Assembly (NCBI GenBank): GCA_007131745.1
Contig: SLPX01000077.1
Location: 1-43,902, forward strand
Reading direction: 5' to 3'
From: Myxococcales bacterium
Lineage (GTDB): Bacteria; Myxococcota; Polyangia; HGW-17; SLPX01
DNA: 43,902 bases
Shown: positions 34,537 through 40,236 of the stretch, piece by piece
How the letters are laid out: each line of letters opens with the position of its first letter
How positions within the stretch are numbered: position 1 is the stretch's first letter
Position numbers and translations under genes: made by a program
The notes under the pieces: generated by a model
Told to the model about the DNA's origin: nothing
Databases searched by the model: none
Seen by the model: the letters and a program-made list of their open reading frames with translations, nothing else

Positions 34537-35406
34537 ATGACAATCGGCAGAATAATAAATCAATCTCTAAACACTGTGCAGCCGAATCTTCGAAAGGCTG
34601 ATACTGTAAATGCAGCGTACGACAAGGCCAAACCTGCGCTCGAAAAAGATCTCTTAAAAAAACCTGAAGCAATGAAAGCATACAAAAACTTTTCCGGCAG
34701 CGCTGATTACCAGGCCCTCAGCACGGAAGCCAGGCTGGACATGATCCGAGCAGCCCGGAATCTCGGACCCGCAAAAGAAACATTTACCAATCTTTCGATT
34801 CTTGCTTCGAGCAGTGGATACCGCAACCTGAACGCAACTGAACGAAGAGCAGTTGAAAAGAACTTTTCGAAAGACCCGGCAAAAATGGGTCAAACGGTCA
34901 AAGCATACAGGGAGATCCTGAGCGACCGAGCCTTCGCCCACGCGCGTCCCCAAACCCGCATGCACGTGCTTGGAAAGCCGGATCACTATTCCAAGCTCAC
35001 CATGAACTCTCTTCTTCGGAGTGAGGCCGGATGGGTTCCTGAAAAAGCCGAGTTTAACGCATGGGGCAGACAATACGTTGATGCCATGGCTAACGATCTC
35101 CCCCCGAGACGTGCTGCTCTTCTTTTCCGCCCGTCGGACAAAAAGGCAACTGAAATCCGGCGTAAAGCATATTCCGATGTTATAAAACAGGCAGGCGATC
35201 ACCGGGACAGGGTGATGAGCAGATGGTATGAAAAAGCCGAAAGCGGCAGAAATGAAACCGTCGGCGAGGCCTACGCCCGGGTAGCGGGAGAAGCCGGCGG
35301 GAGATGGCAGGACACATTGCTCAGGCTCAGAATCCTGGAAGGCCGCTCTCAAAGACGCTGGCTCGGCATCTCCTTTGAAGACAGAGATCCGAAGTGGGCG
35401 TACTGA
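34537..35406 (+). CDS. Orphan protein with three helical repeats
   Basis: A 289-residue, mostly helical, soluble protein with no signal peptide. Residues about 45-150 contain three degenerate repeats of 32-39 residues with a shared pattern of aromatic, Leu and Arg positions: YKNFSGSADYQALSTEARL, then FTNLSILASSSGYRNLNATER, then YREILSDRAFAHARPQTRM. The C-terminal half is basic with several Trp and Arg clusters (RSQRRWLG). I do not recognise a family. A strong ribosome-binding site (AGAGGAGG) precedes the ATG, suggesting good expression. It follows the unknown membrane protein by 54 bp and is convergent with the next gene at a 27-bp distance. Confidence 0.7.
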   Translation: MTIGRIINQSLNTVQPNLRKADTVNAAYDKAKPALEKDLLKKPEAMKAYKNFSGSADYQALSTEARLDMIRAARNLGPAKETFTNLSILASSSGYRNLNATERRAVEKNFSKDPAKMGQTVKAYREILSDRAFAHARPQTRMHVLGKPDHYSKLTMNSLLRSEAGWVPEKAEFNAWGRQYVDAMANDLPPRRAALLFRPSDKKATEIRRKAYSDVIKQAGDHRDRVMSRWYEKAESGRNETVGEAYARVAGEAGGRWQDTLLRLRILEGRSQRRWLGISFEDRDPKWAY

Positions 35407-35433
35407 TTCGTTTGTTTCCGTTTATTTTTTCAT

Positions 35434-36327
35434 TCAGCCGTCCTTCGCGCACCGGAAGCCGCGGTTGGGGTTAAGATCATCGTCGGGATTGCTTTCCATC
35501 CGGGTCGTCGCCTGAAGGTAGAACGACGTATCAAAGCCTCCCCCGCGCAACACCCGGGTCGACCCTTCCGGGCCTATTCGAGCGCTTCCGTCCTCGGGCA
35601 CGCCGTAATGGTTCTCGTGATACACGTCCTGTACCCATTCCCAAACATTGCCCGCCATATCACACAGCCCGTGTACTGTGTTTCCAGCCTCTTTCGAACA
35701 AACTTCCCATGTCCGCCCTTTTCTGCAGCCGGGTATTTTTTCATGCATGACCGCGTATTTGCAGGTCGCTTTTTCATCTCCCCATGGATAAGTGACGTTC
35801 CTGCCGCCCGATCTGGCAGCGTATTCCCATTCAGCCTCGCTTGGAAGCCTCCCTCCGGCCCACTCGCAGAAGTCCACGGCTTGTCTCCACGTGACACCGT
35901 TTACGGGGTGGTTTTCCTTTCCCGGCCTATCCCAGTTAAATATCGGCGCTCCCCCTTGCAAATCGGTGCACCCGCCGGCGTCGACACACCGCAAATACTG
36001 CACTACGGTTGTCTCGGTCTTCGCCATCCGAAAGGTGTTGACCTTGACCCATTGGGGTGGCCCTTCATTCGGGCGGCCCGATTCGGAGCCGATCTGGAAT
36101 TCACCGCCCGGAATCTTTATCCATGTAATCCCGGTTTTCCTGTCGTGTCCAGCACGTGTGTCATTCTCACCATCCTTTGTTTGATCTCCGCAATTCCTGC
36201 ATCCACCGACCATCATGCTCATTATAGCGAAAAACCACGCAGCCCATTTCCACGGACCATTGCTTTCAATGGTTGCACTCGACCAACTTCTCTTCTTTTC
36301 AAGATGTTGCACTTTGACTCCCGTCAT
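35434..36327 (-). CDS. FGE/SUMF1-like domain lipoprotein lacking catalytic cysteines
   Basis: A 297-residue protein with a long n-region, a hydrophobic segment (about 28-40) and the lipobox VGGC (Cys43). Residues about 67-297 are a formylglycine-generating-enzyme (SUMF1) fold. Markers are IKIPGGEFQIGSE, ETTVVQYLRCVDAG, PVNGVTWRQAVDFCEW, RLPSEAEWEYAAR, the AGNVWEWVQDVY motif and the terminal NRGFRC. True FGE has two catalytic cysteines in the stretch after 'RGG'. Here that stretch is RGGGFDTSFYLQATTR with none, so sulfatase activation is unlikely. It may be a ligand-binding or structural member of the family. The start at 36327 has only a weak ribosome-binding site. Confidence 0.85.
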   Translation of the reverse strand: MTGVKVQHLEKKRSWSSATIESNGPWKWAAWFFAIMSMMVGGCRNCGDQTKDGENDTRAGHDRKTGITWIKIPGGEFQIGSESGRPNEGPPQWVKVNTFRMAKTETTVVQYLRCVDAGGCTDLQGGAPIFNWDRPGKENHPVNGVTWRQAVDFCEWAGGRLPSEAEWEYAARSGGRNVTYPWGDEKATCKYAVMHEKIPGCRKGRTWEVCSKEAGNTVHGLCDMAGNVWEWVQDVYHENHYGVPEDGSARIGPEGSTRVLRGGGFDTSFYLQATTRMESNPDDDLNPNRGFRCAKDG

Positions 36328-36520
36328 TGAAATTTTCCCCGATAATATTCTTTCAAAAGTCCCTGTTTTACAACCTTTTGCTGCAAATACCGAGAACTCC
36401 GTTCAGTGAACCATTGTTTGCAAACGCACCGCGCAGATGTTATGAGCCAGGAAATAAAAGCGCGTTCCACCTTGTTTGGTGTGGTGAGCAATAAGAATTG
36501 TCTAAAAATTGGAGGTAAAA

Positions 36521-37483
36521 ATGTTCATGAAAAAGTTCCGACTTCTAACCTTGTCCGCGGTTCTATTAATGGCAATGCCCATCGGGTGTGACAGCTCAAA
36601 CGGCGAAAACGGAAACAACAACGAAAACGGAGAAATCGAATTTGCCGACTTTGAACCCGCGGAAGTTGTCTTTTCGATGCGTGGCATGGTCGACATGGTG
36701 TTCGAAATCACGGCGCGCTACAACCAGGATCTAGATCCAAATCCCGAAGATGGTTTGACCATTTCCGATGAAGGGGATGTTCTCAAGATTGATTTTGATG
36801 GATTCCAACCCGACGAGAGCGCGCCTGTATTGGATGGTTCGCTCGACGTCGACATAACCCTGGACGGAGAAGGACACATCACTTTCCTGGGACTTGACGG
36901 CGTACTGGATCTGTCGGAATACGTTTTAGACACTATCGAACTGGATGGGTTCGGCATCGAACTGGGTGACGGGCCGGAGAGTCCTCCTTCCGCGTCTTAT
37001 GGCATTATGATCGCCGACGGGATACAGTACAGTGTTGAAAGTCTTATACACACGATGTTCGTGGTCCACACCACTCAGAACGTATTCGAGCTGATTTTCG
37101 ATATTTCCTACAGATTCATAGTGGAAGAGTCGGAACCGCCGGTTGAAACATTGATCGTGGAATGGATAGATGAAGAGAAAGACGAAATTTCGATAGTTCT
37201 CAACGGATTCAAACCCGATGAAGACGATGACATATCGCTCAACGGTTCACTACAAGTGGCTGCAACATTCGACGGGGAAAACGTGGAGACCATGCACATC
37301 AACGGTGAAGTTAACGCTCCCGGCCATGTGATATCCAACTTGACCTTTGTTGAAGCGTACATTGAGTTCACAGGAGGTCAAGATCATCCGGATATAGTTT
37401 CCGGCCATTTCAAGGCGGATGACAAAGCATACCGGATGACCGACTTCCTTGATTTCATGATGACCGTCATGACGCTGGAATAG
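36521..37483 (+). CDS. Lipoprotein with two tandem homologous domains, unknown function
   Basis: A 320-residue predicted lipoprotein. The signal peptide ends PIGC (Cys23) and is followed by an Asn/Glu/Gly-rich spacer. Two related halves (about 49-178 and 181-316) share the order F/I-rich helix, acidic strand, GF(Q/K)PDE, a DGSL- or NGSL-type strand, then a D-G-E turn. Compare FDGFQPDES with LNGFKPDED, and GSLDVDITLDGEG with GSLQVAATFDGEN. This implies an internal duplication of a beta-rich domain. No family is recognised. The ATG at 36521 is chosen because GGAGG lies 5 bp upstream; a second ATG two codons on is also possible. Confidence 0.75.
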   Translation: MFMKKFRLLTLSAVLLMAMPIGCDSSNGENGNNNENGEIEFADFEPAEVVFSMRGMVDMVFEITARYNQDLDPNPEDGLTISDEGDVLKIDFDGFQPDESAPVLDGSLDVDITLDGEGHITFLGLDGVLDLSEYVLDTIELDGFGIELGDGPESPPSASYGIMIADGIQYSVESLIHTMFVVHTTQNVFELIFDISYRFIVEESEPPVETLIVEWIDEEKDEISIVLNGFKPDEDDDISLNGSLQVAATFDGENVETMHINGEVNAPGHVISNLTFVEAYIEFTGGQDHPDIVSGHFKADDKAYRMTDFLDFMMTVMTLE

Positions 37484-37493
37484 CCTGCCCTGT

Positions 37494-37511
37494 ATCGGTC
37501 CTATGACCGAT
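37494..37511. terminator. Hairpin between convergent genes
   Basis: ATCGGTC-CTAT-GACCGAT forms a perfect 7-bp stem with a 4-nt loop in the 31-bp gap between the lipoprotein gene and msrA, which converge here. There is no T-tract, so terminator function is only plausible. Confidence 0.35.
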
Positions 37512-37514
37512 CGA

Positions 37515-38048
37515 TCACTGACTCGAATCGTAATCAACCACTTTCAAGACCCAGTCGGCACGAGGGAAGTGGCATGTATAGCCGTCGGGAATACGTTGAA
37601 GGTAATCCTGGTGTTCGGGTTCGGCCTCCCAGAAATCACCCGCAGGCTCCACCTGTGTAACCACCTTGCCGGGCCAGAGTCCACTGGAGTCCACATCCTT
37701 TATGGTGCGAAGGGCCTCTTTTTTCTGCTCCTCGTTCAAGTAATAAATCGCGGAGCGATAGCTCGGGCCGATGTCGTTTCCCTGCCGGTTAACGGTCGTC
37801 GGGTCGTGGATCTGAAAAAAGAATTCCAAAAGTTTCCGGTAGGTGATTTTTTCGGGATCGAAAATTATCTCGATCCCTTCAGCGTGTGTCCCGTGATTTC
37901 GGTAAGTCGCGTTAGTGACATCTCCGCCTGTATAACCAACGCGCGTTTGCAATACTCCGTCCAGCTTGCGAATAAGTTCCTGCATCCCCCAAAAGCAGCC
38001 CCCGGCCAATACGGCTCGTTCGTTGTTATTCATGTTTTCCATCATCAT
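37515..38048 (-). CDS. msrA: Peptide-methionine (S)-S-oxide reductase
   Basis: A 177-residue MsrA that reduces methionine-S-sulfoxide in proteins and free methionine. The catalytic motif is GGCFWG near the N-terminus (Cys18 from the first ATG). Downstream the family blocks [42 protein letters not shown] and HQDYL are intact. A C-terminal Cys in TCHFP could serve as resolving residue. Three consecutive ATG codons begin the frame; AAGGAT lies just upstream, so one of the later ones may be used. No msrB is present nearby. Confidence 0.95.
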   Translation of the reverse strand: MMMENMNNNERAVLAGGCFWGMQELIRKLDGVLQTRVGYTGGDVTNATYRNHGTHAEGIEIIFDPEKITYRKLLEFFFQIHDPTTVNRQGNDIGPSYRSAIYYLNEEQKKEALRTIKDVDSSGLWPGKVVTQVEPAGDFWEAEPEHQDYLQRIPDGYTCHFPRADWVLKVVDYDSSQ

Positions 38049-38123
38049 TATCCTTGTTTTCGTGCGAGTCCTACTTGGCTCTGCATTGTTCTTTTCATGC
38101 TCGCTCTTTTTTATGGCTGCCTA

Positions 38124-38495
38124 TCAAACTGTATACGGCACCATAACAAATCCATCTCGATCCGGCTCGAAATCCTTTGTGTTTCTCGTAGCCAATTTCA
38201 ATCCATGTAGTTTTGCAAGAGCGGCCTGAAAAGCATCGGGCAGCTTCCACCTTCGTTCACAACGAAGCCGTGCCGCCAGGTCCGCTGCAGAACCGTCGAT
38301 GGAAAGAAGCGGAAAACGATCCAGCAAAGCCCTCACCTGCACCTCTTCTGGGCTGCGATAATACCCCACCAACACTTCGGCACGAGTTATGACGGAGAGG
38401 CAAGACCTGTCGAAAACATCTCGGATAAACTGAGTTGCCGGAACCATGCCGTTGAAATGGTCGATGAGAATTACGGAATCGATCAAAACACCCAT
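38124..38495 (-). CDS. vapC: VapC-type PIN domain RNase toxin
   Basis: A 123-residue PIN-domain toxin. Acidic catalytic residues are visible as Asp6 in VLIDSVILIDHF, Glu in TRAEVLVGYY, and Asp in the PDAFQAALAKLHGLKLATRN segment, which ends in the usual NTKDFE. VapC proteins cleave tRNA or rRNA when released from the antitoxin. The ATG at 38495 shares one base with the antitoxin stop codon, giving translational coupling, and AGAGG lies about 10 bp upstream. A slightly longer start at 38504 is possible but its ribosome-binding site would be too close. Confidence 0.88.
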   Translation of the reverse strand: MGVLIDSVILIDHFNGMVPATQFIRDVFDRSCLSVITRAEVLVGYYRSPEEVQVRALLDRFPLLSIDGSAADLAARLRCERRWKLPDAFQAALAKLHGLKLATRNTKDFEPDRDGFVMVPYTV

Positions 38496-38728
38496 CACTT
38501 CCATTCCTCTCGCAGCTTTGACTGCCACTTGAGTCCGTCGCCGTGAGTCCAGGTGGAACTTGTGTTTTGGAGCAATGTTTCCAAGGTTATCTCTTCCAGT
38601 TCTTTTTGCTTTCGCATCGCCCGAACGGCTCTCCTGATCAACTCCGTCATTGGAATGTTCTCTCTTTTAGCCTCACGATCCAGCCATGTCTTGTCATCTT
38701 CATCCAGTGAAATAACCGTGCGCACCAT
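38495..38728 (-). CDS. vapB: Ribbon-helix-helix antitoxin (VapB-like)
   Basis: A 77-residue protein with a ribbon-helix-helix (CopG-type) DNA-binding N-terminus (MVRTVISLDEDDKTWLDREA, then IPMTELIRRAVRAM) and a C-terminal, Trp-containing region (EITLETLLQNTSSTW) expected to bind and block the toxin. ATG at 38728 follows a good ribosome-binding site, AAGGAG, at 7-8 bp, so an upstream in-frame start is not needed. The stop overlaps the vapC start by one base. The inverted repeat at 38762-38788 is a likely autoregulatory operator. Confidence 0.85.
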   Translation of the reverse strand: MVRTVISLDEDDKTWLDREAKRENIPMTELIRRAVRAMRKQKELEEITLETLLQNTSSTWTHGDGLKWQSKLREEWK

Positions 38729-38761
38729 GGAAATACTCCTTATCCGAGATCCTTGCCAGAA

Positions 38762-38788
38762 TGATATCATAACACAATAACGATATCA
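38762..38788. promoter_or_regulatory. Inverted repeat upstream of vapBC, putative operator
   Basis: TGATATC (38762-38768) and GATATCA (38782-38788) form perfect 7-bp arms separated by 13 bp, 34 bp upstream of the vapB start. This is the expected place for autorepression by the ribbon-helix-helix antitoxin. Confidence 0.5.
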
Positions 38789-38832
38789 CAAGAGCTGGGT
38801 TGGTCAAGGAAGGCCATACTCCCTTCAGAAGT

Positions 38833-38847
38833 GTGCAACATCTGCAC
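38833..38847. promoter_or_regulatory. Upstream activator site 1 (GTGCA-N5-TGCAC)
   Basis: GTGCA-ACATC-TGCAC, a perfect inverted repeat about 150 bp upstream of the sigma-54 -24 element. A further TGCAC starts 10 bp after the second arm (38853-38857), one helical turn on. It is probably a binding site for an enhancer-binding protein. Confidence 0.55.
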
Positions 38848-38877
38848 TCAGTTGCACGGGGACTCTTGTTCGGGTGG

Positions 38878-38892
38878 GTGCAAAAAGTGCAC
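38878..38892. promoter_or_regulatory. Upstream activator site 2 (GTGCA-N5-TGCAC)
   Basis: GTGCA-AAAAG-TGCAC has exactly the same arms and spacer length as site 1, with centres 45 bp apart. It lies about 105 bp upstream of the sigma-54 promoter, a normal enhancer distance. The unrelated spacer sequences suggest selection on the arms. Confidence 0.55.
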
Positions 38893-38953
38893 TTTGCTCG
38901 GCGACGGTCTTTTGCAAAGAACCTGGTGTTTTTGCCTAACCGTGAAATGCACT

Positions 38954-38969
38954 GAAACCAATGGGTTTC
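38954..38969. promoter_or_regulatory. GAAACC-N4-GGTTTC inverted repeat
   Basis: Perfect 6-bp arms GAAACC and GGTTTC with a 4-bp spacer, ending about 29 bp before the -24 element. It may be a second regulator site or a bend site; nothing identifies the binder. Confidence 0.35.
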
Positions 38970-38996
38970 CGCGGGCTGCTCATTCACTGTGCTGTT

Positions 38997-39012
38997 TGGC
39001 ACGCATGTTGCT
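38997..39012 (+). promoter_or_regulatory. Sigma-54 (RpoN) promoter
   Basis: TTGGCACG-N4-TTGCT matches the -24/-12 consensus, with the invariant GG (38998-38999) and GC (39010-39011) separated by exactly 10 bp. Transcription would start near 39022, giving a leader of about 120 nt before the gene at 39142. Activator-like repeats lie upstream. Confidence 0.75.
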
Positions 39013-39141
39013 TTGATTCAGAGAGTGTTTTGCAACTGCACGAACAGGAAGAAACATGAGACGCACTTTTTGACAGACCGCAAACACGGAAAAGAAACGA
39101 AGAAATCGCTGAGAGAATAGAAAAAGCAAGTAGGAGATAAC

Positions 39142-40023
39142 ATGAAAAAAGAAAAAAACTTAAAGAGCAGTGAAGAAATGAAAGAAAAAAGTAGACGTGA
39201 CATGTCACGTTGGTTTTGGGTTTTGTTCCTGATGGTCGCCTGGCTTGGGATTTCCGTTCAAGCAAAAGCACAGAGTGAACCTCCCCCTGCTCCGCCCCCC
39301 GAAGATACGACGGATAGGCATGACTCCGATCACTTTTACGAAGGGGTTCGGAATGACGAAACCGCGGATTCAAGAAGAAGAGATTCCGGAAACTGGTGGA
39401 GCCCGTATGTGGAACAATGGCAACAGGCACGGGAGCGGACCGCTCGCTCTAGAAGAACTGCTCCGGAAAGAAGAAGAATGAGAGATGGATCCGGAGGCAG
39501 TGGCAGAGGACAAGGCAGAGGGCAAGGCATGGGGCGCGGGTCGGATAGGGGAGAAGGTCGAGGGATGGGAGTCGGCAGGGGTGGAAGAGGAAGGCGATGG
39601 CTAAACAGAGATGGACAACGCGGAATGGGACCATACAAAGGTCGAGGTCTTGGGCCGGGGAGAGGACAGGGGTGTAGCGAAGGTGATGCAAGGCAGCCTG
39701 AAGAAGACAGCGGCGATGACGCTGATGCGGCCGATTCAAGGCAGAGACGCCGAGGAAGCGGACGGGGAATGGGTCCCGGTATGGGACACGGTCGCGGACG
39801 TGGGATGGGCCAAGGACGTGGACGGGGAGCCGGCCGAGAAGAGCCGGGTCGCGGGATGGGTCCCGGGCGCGATGGAATGTCCAAGGAATGGACAAACAGA
39901 TACGGCCGTCGTGGAATGGGACCTCACGAGGGCCGCGGCTGGGGGCCCGGCGGCGGACGAGGTTGCTCTGAAGGCGATGCGAGACAAGAAAGCGCACAGG
40001 AAGAACAGGAAGAACAGGAATAA
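39142..40023 (+). CDS. Secreted Gly/Arg-rich repeat protein under sigma-54 promoter
   Basis: A 293-residue predicted exported protein. A long charged n-region (1-20) precedes a hydrophobic core (about 24-37) and a likely signal-peptidase site after AKA (43|44). A Pro-rich spacer and an Arg-rich region with Trp-Trp (about 85) follow. From about 118 the sequence is dominated by Gly, Arg and Met (GRGMG-type repeats). Two 33-residue repeats (153-185 and 250-282) share 25 residues and the core GRG...GPG...GCSEGDARQ, each with one Cys; these are the only cysteines. They recall the Gly-rich 'MGPMTGRG' style of DUF5320 proteins, but the resemblance is weak. AGGAG lies 7 bp before the ATG. No function is known to me. 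Confidence 0.75.
   Translation: MKKEKNLKSSEEMKEKSRRDMSRWFWVLFLMVAWLGISVQAKAQSEPPPAPPPEDTTDRHDSDHFYEGVRNDETADSRRRDSGNWWSPYVEQWQQARERTARSRRTAPERRRMRDGSGGSGRGQGRGQGMGRGSDRGEGRGMGVGRGGRGRRWLNRDGQRGMGPYKGRGLGPGRGQGCSEGDARQPEEDSGDDADAADSRQRRRGSGRGMGPGMGHGRGRGMGQGRGRGAGREEPGRGMGPGRDGMSKEWTNRYGRRGMGPHEGRGWGPGGGRGCSEGDARQESAQEEQEEQE
39598..39987 (+). repeat. Pair of 99-bp coding repeats
   Basis: Segments 39598-39696 and 39889-39987 encode the two 33-residue copies starting with WLNRDG and WTNRYG. They are separated by 192 bp of Gly/Arg- and Asp-rich coding sequence. Confidence 0.7.
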
Positions 40024-40141
40024 GAAGAACAACCAATAACTTCTCAAACTCCCCCCTGCCCCATCAATTCACGGGTTTAATTTTCACTCGCTTGAAAAAG
40101 AAGCTGTAGAGATGATACCATAAGCCGGCCGGCGCATTTTT

Positions 40142-40154
40142 AGACAATATGTCT
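40142..40154. promoter_or_regulatory. AGACA-ATA-TGTCT inverted repeat
   Basis: A perfect 13-bp inverted repeat 83 bp before the lipoprotein gene at 40237, in the 213-bp gap after the Gly/Arg-rich gene. It is a plausible operator; no binding protein is assigned. Confidence 0.35.
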
Positions 40155-40236
40155 GGAAATGCAGATGTGACTTGTTTGAGTTTTCCTCTCTTAGAAAAGA
40201 TTTTTGCATCGACAGTTCACATGAAAGAAGAAAAAA

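Larger units (their letters stand above)
38729..39141. other. 413-bp non-coding regulatory region between vapB and the sigma-54-driven gene
   Basis: This gap contains the putative vapB operator (38762-38788) and two 15-bp GTGCA-N5-TGCAC inverted repeats. It also holds extra TGCAC half-sites at 38853-38857 and 38948-38952, a GAAACC-N4-GGTTTC repeat, a sigma-54 promoter, and a leader of about 120 nt with AGGAG before the ATG at 39142. No gene is supported within it. Confidence 0.7.

Noticed and set aside
38831..39016. A 61-codon frame with ten cysteines that looks metallothionein-like.
   Set aside because: It begins at a GTG without a ribosome-binding site, and it overlaps the inverted repeats and the sigma-54 promoter. 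The TGC-rich repeats themselves create the cysteines.
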